64,000 nt of DNA, from contig JAJYET010000002.1 in assembly GCA_021785655.1 (NCBI GenBank), forward strand, positions 18,391 to 82,390, written 5' to 3'. The translations under genes were made by a program, and so were the position numbers. The notes under the pieces were generated by a model that was not told where the DNA came from, searched no databases, and saw only the letters and a program-made list of their open reading frames with translations. Positions 42,987 through 52,090 of this stretch are shown in pieces. How positions within the stretch are numbered: position 1 is the stretch's first letter; each line of letters starts with the position of its first letter. This DNA comes from a bacterium (GTDB taxonomy: Bacteria > Chloroflexota > Dormibacteria > Aeolococcales > Bog-877).

Positions 42987-44078
42987 TTAGGTCGCCGCCC
43001 CTGCCGGGTCACCCGCCATGGAGGGGGTCTCCTCGGAGGCCTCGGGATCGATGGGCTTGGCGTAGATCCAGCGGTCCACCGTGTCAGGTTCGGGCCAAGG
43101 GGAGCTGTCGGCGAAGCGCACCGCCTCCAGCATCTCAGCCTCGACCTCCTCGTTGACCTCGGCCAGCTCCTGTGGGCTGGTGATCCGGTGCTGGACCAGA
43201 AAATCCCCGAAGCGGGGGATCGGGTCCAGCTCGCGCCAGCGACGAACCTCCTCCTTGTCCCGGTAGAGCTCCGGATCGGCCATGGAGTGGCCACGGAAAC
43301 GGTAGGTCATGGCCTCGACGAAGAACGGCCCCTTGCCAGACCGGCAGTGCTCCGCGGCCTGCTGGACCGCTCCGTACACCGAGAGCACGTCCATGCCGTC
43401 GCACTGCACCGCGGGCATGGTGTAACCCTCGGCCTTGATCATCATGTCCGAGACCGGAGACTCTTCGGCCAGGGTCGCACCCATGCCGTATAGGTTGTTC
43501 TCACAGATGAAGACCACCGGGAGGTTCCAGAGGGCGGCCATGTTCAGCCCCTCGTGGAAGATCCCGTTGCCGGTGGCGCCGTCGCCGAAGAAGTCCAGCA
43601 CCACCAGGGGCTCCTCCCGGTACTGCATGGCGTAGGCCATCCCCGCCCCGATCGGGATGTGGGATCCCACGATGGCGTGGCCGCCCCAGAAGTGACGGGA
43701 GGCGTCCGCAAGGTGCATGGACCCGCCCCGGCCGTGGCAGATCCCGGTCTCGCGCCCGAAGAGCTCGGCCATGCAGGCCTTGACGTCGCAGCCCCGAGCC
43801 AGCGCGTACCCGTGGTCGCGATAGTGCCCCAGGATGTGGTCGTCCTCACGCGCCGCGGCGATCGCTCCCACCGCCACCGCCTCCTCCCCGATGTAGAGGT
43901 GGAGGAAGCCGCCCACCTTGGCCTGGGCGTAGGCCTCAGCGGCGTGATCCTCGAAGTGGCGGATCTGCACCATCTTGCGGTACATGTCGCGGCCCTGCTG
44001 GGCGGTGAGCCCGTGCGGCAGGGCTCCCGCGGAGCGGGTGGCAGCGCGCGGGCGGCTCTTGCGAGGCGTGGTGGCCAC
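42987..44078 (-). CDS. pdhA: 2-oxoacid (pyruvate) dehydrogenase E1 alpha subunit
   Basis: The 363-residue subunit binds thiamine diphosphate through GDGATGNGIFHEGLNMAALWNLPVVFICENN (G-D-G near 187 and N-N 29 residues later). HEGGRGGSMH is present as CHGRGGSMHLAD, and YRFRGHSMADPELYR holds the regulatory-loop region. The N-terminal 25 residues are basic and not conserved. It begins at GTG 44078, six bases after TAGACT, so the operon mRNA is probably leaderless. The substrate is most likely pyruvate, by operon type. Confidence 0.95.
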   Translation of the reverse strand: MATTPRKSRPRAATRSAGALPHGLTAQQGRDMYRKMVQIRHFEDHAAEAYAQAKVGGFLHLYIGEEAVAVGAIAAAREDDHILGHYRDHGYALARGCDVKACMAELFGRETGICHGRGGSMHLADASRHFWGGHAIVGSHIPIGAGMAYAMQYREEPLVVLDFFGDGATGNGIFHEGLNMAALWNLPVVFICENNLYGMGATLAEESPVSDMMIKAEGYTMPAVQCDGMDVLSVYGAVQQAAEHCRSGKGPFFVEAMTYRFRGHSMADPELYRDKEEVRRWRELDPIPRFGDFLVQHRITSPQELAEVNEEVEAEMLEAVRFADSSPWPEPDTVDRWIYAKPIDPEASEETPSMAGDPAGAAT

Positions 44079-44084
44079 GTGCCC

Positions 44085-44090
44085 AGTCTA
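44085..44090 (-). promoter_or_regulatory. pdhA -10 element, leaderless spacing
   Basis: TAGACT on the minus strand, then six bases, then the GTG. The same hexamer is used by hrcA. Confidence 0.5.
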
Positions 44091-44336
44091 AGAGATCGGC
44101 TGCGGCCCACCCTCCCGGCGGACTTCCGCAAACTCGGCGCCGCCGCCTCCCCCGTTCCCGTCCGCCATCGCGGTGCCGCTCGGCCGCTGGTCGTGTCCCC
44201 GGTAGGTGGCCGGCTCGGGCTTAGCGCTCGGTCCGGCGAGCCAGCGGGCCAACCGGTGAGACCACCCCGCCCCGCGGCCCGAAGGAGGTTGCGAAATTGG
44301 GGTCGCCGAGAGAGGCTTAAACCGTGCCCCACGGGG
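44091..44336. other. Gene-free interval between pdhA and the unknown gene at 44503
   Basis: I see no gene in the roughly 250 bases between the pdhA promoter and the plus-strand TATACT promoter. GGAGG at 44283-44287 has no start codon suitably placed after it. Confidence 0.4.
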
Positions 44337-44502
44337 TATACTCCGTTTGCGCAGCCGCGGTGTGCGGAGCTGCCGGGTGGTGGGGAGCACCGGGTAACCG
44401 GGTTGCGTCCATTGCCGTTGACACCGAGGGGCCCAAGCCACGCTGAGCACCCCAGAGGGACCAACCCATGAGGCGTGGCGCCGCAACCGAGGAAGTGACG
44501 AG
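44337..44502 (+). promoter_or_regulatory. TATACT promoter and long, hairpin-rich leader
   Basis: TATACT at 44337-44342 would start a transcript near 44349, leaving a leader of about 155 bases before the ATG at 44503. Foldable elements include CCGC/GCGG nested inside GCAG/CTGC near 44353-44375 and CCGG-GTAA-CCGG (a GNRA tetraloop) near 44389-44400. I tested it by eye against cyclic-di-AMP, SAM, TPP and cobalamin riboswitch cores and found no match, so the element, if real, is unassigned. Confidence 0.4.
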
Positions 44503-44910
44503 ATGATGACCACCGAGCGGGACAACCGCTACCGGGTTACCCACCACGACATCCTGCGTCGGCAGCGCGAGAGCCTGGCCCGGACCAGGAAGCTGCGCAA
44601 GTACCGCTCCCACCTGGAACACCTGGACCGCGTTCTCGCCGACCTCGAGGACGCCCGCATCCGGGAGCGCCGGGTGGTGCCGCCGGCGATCACCGAGGAG
44701 CTGCGCCGGGCCGAGGTCTCCCAGGTTGACCCGGATCTCGCTCAGGTGGTGGCCAGCAGCCGCCCCAGCATCGACCGGGTACAGGACGCCGTGTTCGACG
44801 CCCAGGGGCGAATCATGGTCGAGGTCAGCCGGCTGCTGGGGCAACCGGACTGGATCACCATCGAGGCGGAGGAGGGCGAGGCCCTGGAGTTAGAGGCCTC
44901 CCGTCACTGA
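44503..44910 (+). CDS. Unknown helical protein, 135 residues
   Basis: A charged, mostly alpha-helical protein: RRQRESLARTRKLRKYRSHLEHLDRVLADLEDARIRERR is a strongly basic/amphipathic stretch, and the C-terminal half contains VFDAQGRIMVEVSRLLGQPDW. No family is recognised. Two adjacent ATGs (44503 and 44506) follow GAGGAA. It is the only gene in its transcription unit, with a long leader. Its end overlaps the end of the next, convergent unknown gene by seven bases; that gene is also helical. Confidence 0.6.
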   Translation: MMTTERDNRYRVTHHDILRRQRESLARTRKLRKYRSHLEHLDRVLADLEDARIRERRVVPPAITEELRRAEVSQVDPDLAQVVASSRPSIDRVQDAVFDAQGRIMVEVSRLLGQPDWITIEAEEGEALELEASRH

Positions 44911-45554
44911 CCGCCCCGGGCGGGGGCTCCCAGCGCCCGCTCTGGGTCGAAGTTGCGAGCCAACTCCAGGATCCGCTCCTGGTCTCTTCTCGCCTTGCGG
45001 CTGCGCGCGGTCTCCCGCTGCCGGGGTCTGACCGGCAGGTGGGCGGTCTCGGCCATGCGCTCGGCGAGCTTCGCGTCCCGAGTCTGCGTCATGCGATCCC
45101 ACTCCTCGATGGCCTCTGCGACAGCGAGGCGCGTCTCCTTGGGGCCCACTTCGCCCAGCTCGGCCAACCGCGCCTCTAGCCTGGCCATGCGCCGCGCCGG
45201 TAGGCGGCTGCGGGCCAGCTGGATCGCCGACTCAGCCTCGGCCGCCTCGTGCCTTCGGGCCCCGGACGCCTGGCTGGCCACCACCTCCTGGCGCCTCGCC
45301 TCCCGGAGCGCGGCCTGGGCCTCCTGGAGCAGCGCCCCATATCCGGGAAGCAGCGCCTCGTGCTCCCCCTGGGAAGCCAGCGTCGCCAGCTCGGCACCCC
45401 GGGCCACCAGCCCGTCGACCGCCTGGTCCTGTCCCAGCTCGCGCAGCTGGGGGATGATGAACACCCCCAGCTTGCGATCCACCTCCACCCAGGCGTTGCG
45501 GACCTCCGGGGCTAGCTGCGGATGCTCGGGCACCGCCAGCGGACTACGGGGCAT
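44904..45554 (-). CDS. Unknown coiled-coil protein, 216 residues
   Basis: The product is alanine-, arginine- and glutamate-rich with long heptad-like stretches (LLQEAQAALREARRQEVVASQA, ARRMARLEARLAELGEVG) and a basic C-terminal end. No domain is recognised. ATG at 45554 is ten bases after GAGGAGG; a TTG three codons earlier is closer but poorly spaced. It lies downstream of rpe, 27 bases away, and may share its transcript. A structural or nucleoid role is possible but unsupported. Confidence 0.6.
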   Translation of the reverse strand: MPRSPLAVPEHPQLAPEVRNAWVEVDRKLGVFIIPQLRELGQDQAVDGLVARGAELATLASQGEHEALLPGYGALLQEAQAALREARRQEVVASQASGARRHEAAEAESAIQLARSRLPARRMARLEARLAELGEVGPKETRLAVAEAIEEWDRMTQTRDAKLAERMAETAHLPVRPRQRETARSRKARRDQERILELARNFDPERALGAPARGGQ

Positions 45555-45581
45555 TCTCTCCAAACCTCCTCGGCGTCACGG

Positions 45582-46301
45582 TCACGGCAGCTGCGCGCCC
45601 GCTCCTCCCGAGATCCTTTCCAGGAGGCACCCGACCCCGGCGGCGGTGCCTTTGGGGGCGGCGAACACCGAGGTTCCCGCGACCACCACCGTGGCCCCGG
45701 CGGCTACGCAGCTCGACACATTGTCGCAGTCCACGCCCCCGTCCACCTCCAGCTCACAGCCGGGATTCAGCTGCGAGATCAACTCCGCCACCTGCCTCAG
45801 CCGCGGCAGGGACTGGGGCAGAAGGCGCTGGCCCCCGAAGCCCGGGTCCACCGACATGATCAGCGCCAACTCCACCTCGGGCAGGAGAGGCCGGAGGAGC
45901 GAGGTTGCGGTCCCGGGGTTGATGGCCATCCCGGCCCTGGCGCCCAGCTGGTGGATCAGCGCCACGCTGCGGTGCGGCTGAGGCCCCGCCTCGAGGTGCA
46001 CGGTGACCGTGCCACAGCCCGCTTCGATGAACGCCGGGATGATGGCGTCCGGGCGCTCCACCATGAGGTGCACCTCCAGGGGCAGCCCGGTGTTACGGCG
46101 GCAGGCGGAGGCCACCTCGGGACCCATGCTGAGGTTGGGCACGAAGTGGTTGTCCATGACGTCGATGTGAATGCGGTGGGCACCGGCCAGTTCGCAGGCG
46201 GCCACCTCTTCCCCCAGTCTGGCGAAGTCCGCGGCGAGGATAGACGGAGCGAGCTGGACCAACTCAGCTCCCGGTGAGGCTCGCGGCCGCCGCCGCGTCA
46301 C
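45582..46301 (-). CDS. rpe: Ribulose-phosphate 3-epimerase
   Basis: Rpe interconverts ribulose-5-P and xylulose-5-P. LAPSILAADFARLGEEV, RIHIDVMDNHFVPNLSMGPEV (metal-binding H-x-D, D acid), VHLMVERPD, GMAINPGTATSLL, MSVDPGFGGQRLLP and EVDGGVDCDNV are all present in a TIM barrel of normal length. The GTG start at 46301 overlaps the pgl gene by 38 bases. It completes a tkt / tal-pgi / pgl / rpe pentose-phosphate run. Confidence 0.96.
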   Translation of the reverse strand: MTRRRPRASPGAELVQLAPSILAADFARLGEEVAACELAGAHRIHIDVMDNHFVPNLSMGPEVASACRRNTGLPLEVHLMVERPDAIIPAFIEAGCGTVTVHLEAGPQPHRSVALIHQLGARAGMAINPGTATSLLRPLLPEVELALIMSVDPGFGGQRLLPQSLPRLRQVAELISQLNPGCELEVDGGVDCDNVSSCVAAGATVVVAGTSVFAAPKGTAAGVGCLLERISGGAGAQLP

Positions 46302-47046
46302 ACCACACCTCGGCCCCCTGGGGCCGCCGGACGGCCAGCTGGGCGGGGAGGGAGACCGGGTCGTACGGCCCCTCGACCACTCGGACCAGAGTCTCGCTCT
46401 TCTCCGGTCCGGCCAGCAGGAGTGCCAGCCGCCCGGCCGCCCGGAGTGCGGCGGGACCGAGGCTCAGCCGGGGCTCCCCCGTGGGGGAGGTCGAGTCGAG
46501 GCACAGGAGGCCCAGGTCGTATTCCCTTCCGGGGAAGAGGGACGCCGTGTGCCCGTCCTGCCCCATGCCGAGCACGCACAGGTCCATGGCGGCTGCCCCG
46601 GCGGGGTCGAGGCTCAGAAACCGCTGCTGGAAGTTGGCGCAGAGCTCGGCCGCACCACCCCCGCTGCCGGCCTCCCAGGAGAGGAGCCGCGGGCGGGTAC
46701 CCACGATCCGCTGCAGCAGGCAGCCTCGGATCATGCCCTCGTTGGAACGCGGGTCGGTCGAGGGGACCGCCCTCTCATCGGCCGGCAGCAGCACCACCCG
46801 GCTCCAGTCCAGCCCCGGCTGCTCCGCCAGGAGCTCGAGGAACCGGCGGGGTGTCTCACCGCCCGGCAGGCCCACCAGGGCGGCCCCCCTCTGGGCCACG
46901 GCCTGCTGGATGACCAGAGTGGCGGTGGCGGCCGCGAACCGGGCCAGAGCCTCCGGGTCCGGTTGCACCAGGACCCGGCAACGTCCCGGGGCGCCAGGCT
47001 CAGCCACGACCCCCCGGCTCCCCCCCGAGGGCCGTCCGCCGCCCAC
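46264..47046 (-). CDS. pgl: 6-phosphogluconolactonase
   Basis: Pgl hydrolyses 6-phosphogluconolactone in the oxidative pentose-phosphate branch. GLPGGETPRRFLELL near residue 60, VLLPADERAVPSTDPRSNEGMIRGCLL and LCVLGMGQDGHTASLFPG with the catalytic H are the DevB-type signatures. GTG at 47046 abuts the tal-pgi stop. The first 20 residues are not conserved. Glucose-6-phosphate dehydrogenase (zwf) is not in the window, although it is usually beside pgl. Confidence 0.94.
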   Translation of the reverse strand: MGGGRPSGGSRGVVAEPGAPGRCRVLVQPDPEALARFAAATATLVIQQAVAQRGAALVGLPGGETPRRFLELLAEQPGLDWSRVVLLPADERAVPSTDPRSNEGMIRGCLLQRIVGTRPRLLSWEAGSGGGAAELCANFQQRFLSLDPAGAAAMDLCVLGMGQDGHTASLFPGREYDLGLLCLDSTSPTGEPRLSLGPAALRAAGRLALLLAGPEKSETLVRVVEGPYDPVSLPAQLAVRRPQGAEVWCDAAAAASLTGS

Positions 47047-49929
47047 TCAATGGGCCCCGCCCACCGGGGTGAGAAGCCGCTCCAGCCCCTGGGTCAGCTC
47101 CAGGAGGCCGGCCCCGACGTCCAGCAGGTTGGCCCTCAGGACCCTGCGCCCCCGGCCAGAGAGGGAAAGGTAGTCGCCCAGCGCCTGGGCCGCCTGAAGG
47201 GTGGCGAAGTCGTAGGCGCGGCCGGGGATGGCGGGGGCGGTGCGGTGGGCACCGGTGATCTGCAGGAAGGCGGCGGTGTCCGGCCCCCCCTTGTGCAGCT
47301 GCCCGGTGGAGTGGAGGAACCGTGGACCGAAGCCGAAGGTGGTGGCGCACCCGGTGGCCAGGCTGAGGGCCCGGCGCAGCCGCGCGATCTCCTCCTGATC
47401 CTCAGGATGTCCCGGGCGCATCGGGAGGTAGGCCATGACGGCGATGTACCAGCCGCGCCCCACCCCGGCCAGCCACTGCCGAAGGGCCGAATCCAGGTCA
47501 ACCGAGCCGGGGCATCCGCTCAGCTGCAACGTCCCGCTCGCGAGGTCATACGCCGGCTCCGGCAGCTGGCCCTGGGCCTCGTACCCCGCCAGCAGCCGGG
47601 CGGTGTTGTCCTTGCTCTCCTGAACATTGGGCTGGTCGAAGGGGTCGATCTGGAGCAGCGAGCCGGCCAGCGCCGTGGCCACCTCCCAGCGGTAGAACTC
47701 CGCTCCCAGGTCCAGGAGGTGCGGTGATGGGAGGTGGACCACCGGCTGGTCGGCCCGGACCAGCTCCTGCAGCCAGGCCGTGATCTTGGGATCGGGGTTG
47801 GCGGACCCGCTCTCCAGGTGGACGAAGAGGCGGTCGGCGCCATACGCCGGCACCTCCATGATCGGCTCGCCGACCACCGGCACCAGTCCCCTCCCCTCCT
47901 TCCCGGTGGACTCTGCCAGCAGCTGCTCGATCCAGATGGGCAGAGCCTCGAGGTCGGGGTCCGCCACGATGGTGACCTTGTCCCGACCGCTGGCCGCCGA
48001 CCCGGCCAGAACCGCCGCCAGCTCCTCCCCGGGGCTGCCTTCAGCAGCCGCGCAGGCCTCGGCCATGGCCAGAGCCGCCGCCAGTAGCTGGTCCAGGTCC
48101 ACGCCGATGGTGGCTGCCGGCACCAGCCCGAAGTCGGAGAGCGCGCTGTACCGCCCGCCGATCTCCGGGTTGGCGGAGAAGACCTCGTGGAAGCCCAGCT
48201 CCCGGGCCTTGACCTCGAGCGGGGTCCCAGGGTCGGTGACGGCGACGAAGTGCTCCCCAGCCATCTCCCCCACCGCCGCCACCAGCAGATGGTGGAAGTA
48301 GGCGAGGTGGCTCAGAGTCTCCGTGGTTCCCCCGCTCTTGGAGGAGACGATGAACAGGGTCCGCTCCAGCTCCAGTTGCGACGCGACCTGGCTCACCTGA
48401 TCGGGGTCGGTGGAGTCCAGCACCAGGAGCTCCGGGAACCCCGGGGCCGCTCCGAAGGTCTGTGAGAGCACGTCGGGGCACAGGCTGCTGCCCCCCATTC
48501 CCACCAGGAGCGCCTGGCGGAACCCCCGGTCCCGGACCCAGCTCCGATGCCCCTTGAGGCGGGAGATCGCTTCCTGCTGACGGCGAGGTTCTTCGAGCCA
48601 GCCGAGCCGGTGGCGCATCTCCTCTCGCTGGGCCTCGTCGCCTGGCCACAGCGAGATGTCTCGAGCCGCCAGCCGGGCGCTGGCATGGGTGGCCGCCAGC
48701 CGGGCGGCTGCCTCCTCGACCGGCTCGGCGGTCGAGCCCAGCTCCATCCTGGCCGTGGTGGCGGTGGCGATGAAGCGGGTGCGGGGGGAGGCCACGACCC
48801 GGCCGGCGCCGAGGCTGGCCCGCTTTCCGCCCACCTCGGCGAGAAGCTTGTCCATCGACGCGGCGAAGCTGGCCACCCCCTGCTCCTCGAGGAGTCGGGT
48901 GACGTCGGCGAGGTCGATTCCCAGCTGCTCCAGGTGGGCCCGGTTCGCCTCCGCCAGCGCCAGGTGTTCGCGCAGGCTGTCGCGGACGCGCCCGTGGTCC
49001 AGGAAGGCCCGGACCGAGGCCGGAGGCATGGTGTTGACGGTGTCCCGGGCGATCAGCTCCTCGCAGTAGAGGACGTCGCGATAGGCAGGGTTCTTGGTGC
49101 TGGTGCTGGCCCACAGGGGACGCTGCAGGTGAGCTCCGGCCTCCCGCAGGGATGAGAAACGCGGTCCCCGCATCACCTCCTCGAAGGCCAGGTAGGCCAG
49201 GGCGGCGTTGGTTATGGCCGCGGTCCCGTGGGCCGCCGCCAGCTCGCGGGCCCGCTCCGGGGCCGCTCTCTCGGCCAGGCGGTCGAGCCTGCGGTCCACC
49301 TCGGTGTCGACCCTGCTCACGAAGAAGCTGGCCACCGAGCGGCTGGCCGACACGTCCAGGCCGGCCTCCCGCCGCCGCTCCAGCCCCCGGCAGTAGGCCT
49401 CCATCACCTCGCGGTAGCGGTCGACGGCGAAGATCAGGGTGACGTTGACGTTCAGCCCCTGAGCGATGGCCTCCTCCACCGCCGGCACCCCCTCCGGCGT
49501 CGCCGGGATCTTGATCATGAGGTTGTCCCGCCCCACCAGCTGCCGGTAGCGGAGGGCGGCGGCGACGGTGGCCGCACTGTCGTGGGCCAGGCGGGGTGCG
49601 ACCTCCAGGCTCACGTACCCGTCGCGGCCGCCGCTCCGGCGGTGAACCCCGGCCAGGATGTCGCAGGCCGCCCTGACGTCCTCGACGATCAGGCGGTCGT
49701 AGATCTCCTCGTCGCTGAGCCCCTCCCGGGAGAGGCTGGCGATCTCCAGGTCGTAGGCATCGCTGCCGGAGACCGCCTGCTCGAAGATGGTGGGGTTGGC
49801 GGTCACCCCGACCACTCCCAGGTCGATGAGCTCCCGCAGACCGTTGGAGCTGATGAGGTCCCGGCTCAGGTTGTCGTACCAGACGCTCTGACCATGGTCC
49901 GCCAGCTGGCGCAGGGTGTTCTCGGCCAT
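47047..49929 (-). CDS. tal-pgi: Bifunctional transaldolase / glucose-6-phosphate isomerase
   Basis: Residues 1-370 are a transaldolase: SVWYDNLSRDLI, VTANPTIFEQAV, the Schiff-base lysine in DNLMIKIPATPEG, NVNVTLIFAVDRY and RPLWASTSTKNPAY. Residues from about 420 on form a SIS-domain phosphoglucose isomerase: LVGMGGSSLCPDVLSQTF, FIVSSKSGGTTETL, SDFGLVPAATIGVD and FDQPNVQESKDNTARL. Both parts look complete, so one protein of 960 residues links F6P to both the glycolytic and pentose routes. Known bifunctional Tal/Pgi proteins have the same order. ATG at 49929, seven bases after GAGGT, is preferred over an upstream GTG that overlaps tkt. Confidence 0.95.
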   Translation of the reverse strand: MAENTLRQLADHGQSVWYDNLSRDLISSNGLRELIDLGVVGVTANPTIFEQAVSGSDAYDLEIASLSREGLSDEEIYDRLIVEDVRAACDILAGVHRRSGGRDGYVSLEVAPRLAHDSAATVAAALRYRQLVGRDNLMIKIPATPEGVPAVEEAIAQGLNVNVTLIFAVDRYREVMEAYCRGLERRREAGLDVSASRSVASFFVSRVDTEVDRRLDRLAERAAPERARELAAAHGTAAITNAALAYLAFEEVMRGPRFSSLREAGAHLQRPLWASTSTKNPAYRDVLYCEELIARDTVNTMPPASVRAFLDHGRVRDSLREHLALAEANRAHLEQLGIDLADVTRLLEEQGVASFAASMDKLLAEVGGKRASLGAGRVVASPRTRFIATATTARMELGSTAEPVEEAAARLAATHASARLAARDISLWPGDEAQREEMRHRLGWLEEPRRQQEAISRLKGHRSWVRDRGFRQALLVGMGGSSLCPDVLSQTFGAAPGFPELLVLDSTDPDQVSQVASQLELERTLFIVSSKSGGTTETLSHLAYFHHLLVAAVGEMAGEHFVAVTDPGTPLEVKARELGFHEVFSANPEIGGRYSALSDFGLVPAATIGVDLDQLLAAALAMAEACAAAEGSPGEELAAVLAGSAASGRDKVTIVADPDLEALPIWIEQLLAESTGKEGRGLVPVVGEPIMEVPAYGADRLFVHLESGSANPDPKITAWLQELVRADQPVVHLPSPHLLDLGAEFYRWEVATALAGSLLQIDPFDQPNVQESKDNTARLLAGYEAQGQLPEPAYDLASGTLQLSGCPGSVDLDSALRQWLAGVGRGWYIAVMAYLPMRPGHPEDQEEIARLRRALSLATGCATTFGFGPRFLHSTGQLHKGGPDTAAFLQITGAHRTAPAIPGRAYDFATLQAAQALGDYLSLSGRGRRVLRANLLDVGAGLLELTQGLERLLTPVGGAH

Positions 49930-49942
49930 TTCCGCCACCTCT

Positions 49943-52000
49943 TCAAGCCTCAAGAAGTTCACGAGCCCGCTGGGCCACCCGCTGCGGGGTCAGTCCCAGG
50001 TGCTCGTAGATGGTTTTGTAAGGCGCGGAGGCGCCGAAGCGATCCACGCCGATCACCGCCCCTTGGGGTCCCACCACCGCCTCCCAGGGCTGTGGGACAC
50101 CAGCTTCCACCGCCAGCCGGGGCACGCCGTCCGGGAGCACCTGGGAGCGGTAGCCCGCCTCCTGCTCCCGGAAGAGCTCCAGCGATGGGATGCTCACCAG
50201 CCGGGCCGCGATCCCCGCCTCCAGGAGCAGCTCTCGGGCCGCGGCACAGATCGAGAGCTCGCTGCCGGTGCCGATCAGCACCACCTCCGGCAGCCCGCCG
50301 CGAGCCTCCTGGAGGATGTACCCGCCTCGAGCCACCCCGTCCCGGCCCAGCTCCCTGGTGCCGTCGAGCACCGGCAGCCCCTGGCGGCAGAGGACCAGCG
50401 CCGTGGGGGCGGAGCCGCGCTGCAACGCCACCATCCAGGCCCAACTGGACTCGTTGGCGTCCCCGGGGCGGAGCACCACCAGACCGGGGATGACCCGGAG
50501 CGCCGCCAGCTGCTCCACCGGTTGGTGCGTGGGGCCGTCCTCGCCCAGGCCGATGCTGTCGTGGGTGTAGATCCACACCACCCCGAGGGAGGAGAGGGCC
50601 GATAGCCGCACCGATGGCCTCTGGTAGTCCGAGAAGGTGAAGAAAGTGGCACTGAAGGGGCGGACCCCGCCGTGGGCCGCCATGCCGTTGACCGCCGCCC
50701 CCATGGCGTGCTCCCGGACCCCGAAGTGGAGGTTCCGACCGTCCCCAGTCTGGCCGTCGAAATCGCGCTCTGCGCTGAGGCGTGTCTTGGTGGACTCGGA
50801 GAGGTCGGCGTCCCCACCCACGATCCAGGGGATCCTCTCCGCCAGCCGGTTCAGCACCTCCCCGGCGGAGACCCTGGTGGCCAGCTCCGGCCCCCCCGGC
50901 TCCCAGACGGGAAGTGCCCGCTCCCACCCGGCGGGAAGGTCTCCGAGGAGGGCCTGGCCCCATTCCTCCGCCAGCTGCGGCTGGGCGGCGGCGAAGGCCG
51001 CGTGCCGTGCTTCCCACTCCCTCCGCCACTCCGCACCGCGGGGCAGCGCCTCCCCGAAGACCGCCCTCGCCTCCTCGGGGACATGGAAGGCGGCGTCTGG
51101 ATCCCAGCCGTAGGCCCGCTTCACCGCGGCCACCTCGGCCGCCCCCAGCGGCGACCCATGCGCGGAGTTGGAGTCCTGCTTGTGCGGGGAGCCGTACCCG
51201 ATGTGGGTGCGGACCGCGATCAGGGAGGGCCGCGTCTCGTCGGCGATCGCGGCGTCCAGAGCGCCGGCGATCCCCTCGAGGTCCAGGTTCCCGTCCTCCA
51301 CCCGCTGGACCTGCCAGCCGTAGGCCCGGAAACGCTCCTCCACGTTCTCGGTGAAGGCCATGGAGGTGGGGCCGTCCAGGGAGATGTGGTTGTCGTCGTA
51401 GAGGCAGATCAGCCGGCCCAGCTGGAGGTGGCCGGCCAGAGAGGCGGCCTCCGCGGACACCCCTTCCATCAGGTCCCCATCGCCGCAGAGGACGAAGGTG
51501 CGGTGGTCCACCACCCGGTGGCCCTCCCGGTTGTAGCGGTGGGCCAGCCAGCGCTCGGCGATGGCCATCCCCACCGCGTTGCCGAAGCCCTGGCCGAGGG
51601 GCCCGGTCGTGACCTCGACCCCCGGGGTGAGCCCGCGCTCGGGGTGCCCCGGGGTGATCGACCCCCACTGCCGGAAGCGCTGCAGATCCTCAAGGCTCAC
51701 CCCGTACCCGGTGAGGTGGAGCAAGGAGTAGAGGAGGGCGGAACCGTGGCCCGCGCTGAGGATGAAGCGGTCGCGGTCGGGCCAGCCGGGGTGGGCGGGG
51801 TCATGGCGCAGGAACCTGGTCCAGAGCACGTAGGCCATGGGCGCCGCTCCCATGGGCAACCCCGGGTGACCCGAATTGGCCTTCTCCACGGTGTCGATGG
51901 CCAGGCAGCGGACGGTGTCGATGCAAAGCGTGTCGAGGGCGGTCCCGGCGAGGGGCAGGGTGCGCCGCCCAGCCGCCAGCTCGCTCTCCGTGGGACTCAC
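49943..52000 (-). CDS. tkt: Transketolase
   Basis: Transketolase moves two-carbon units with thiamine diphosphate. Residues 1-685 include [29 protein letters not shown], the ThDP motif [69 protein letters not shown], and [18 protein letters not shown] at 52000 has only a poorly spaced GGAGGC, so the start is less certain than the product. It is the first gene of the tkt / tal-pgi / pgl / rpe run. Confidence 0.96.
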   Translation of the reverse strand: MSPTESELAAGRRTLPLAGTALDTLCIDTVRCLAIDTVEKANSGHPGLPMGAAPMAYVLWTRFLRHDPAHPGWPDRDRFILSAGHGSALLYSLLHLTGYGVSLEDLQRFRQWGSITPGHPERGLTPGVEVTTGPLGQGFGNAVGMAIAERWLAHRYNREGHRVVDHRTFVLCGDGDLMEGVSAEAASLAGHLQLGRLICLYDDNHISLDGPTSMAFTENVEERFRAYGWQVQRVEDGNLDLEGIAGALDAAIADETRPSLIAVRTHIGYGSPHKQDSNSAHGSPLGAAEVAAVKRAYGWDPDAAFHVPEEARAVFGEALPRGAEWRREWEARHAAFAAAQPQLAEEWGQALLGDLPAGWERALPVWEPGGPELATRVSAGEVLNRLAERIPWIVGGDADLSESTKTRLSAERDFDGQTGDGRNLHFGVREHAMGAAVNGMAAHGGVRPFSATFFTFSDYQRPSVRLSALSSLGVVWIYTHDSIGLGEDGPTHQPVEQLAALRVIPGLVVLRPGDANESSWAWMVALQRGSAPTALVLCRQGLPVLDGTRELGRDGVARGGYILQEARGGLPEVVLIGTGSELSICAAARELLLEAGIAARLVSIPSLELFREQEAGYRSQVLPDGVPRLAVEAGVPQPWEAVVGPQGAVIGVDRFGASAPYKTIYEHLGLTPQRVAQRARELLEA

Positions 52001-52078
52001 GCCTCCATGGTCGCACGCCCGGGTTAAGGGACGTCCCCACACGAGGGACGCGGGTGCGCGTCGACGGACACGGGCGTC

Positions 52079-52084
52079 CAGAAT
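52079..52084 (+). promoter_or_regulatory. -10 element of the amidohydrolase gene, leaderless spacing
   Basis: CAGAAT, six bases, then the GTG at 52091. It is weaker than its counterparts elsewhere in the window. Confidence 0.35.
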
Positions 52085-52090
52085 GGGGGC

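Noticed and set aside
44343..44502. Cyclic-di-AMP, SAM, TPP or cobalamin riboswitch
   Set aside because: None of the conserved cores as I recall them could be aligned; left as an unassigned leader.
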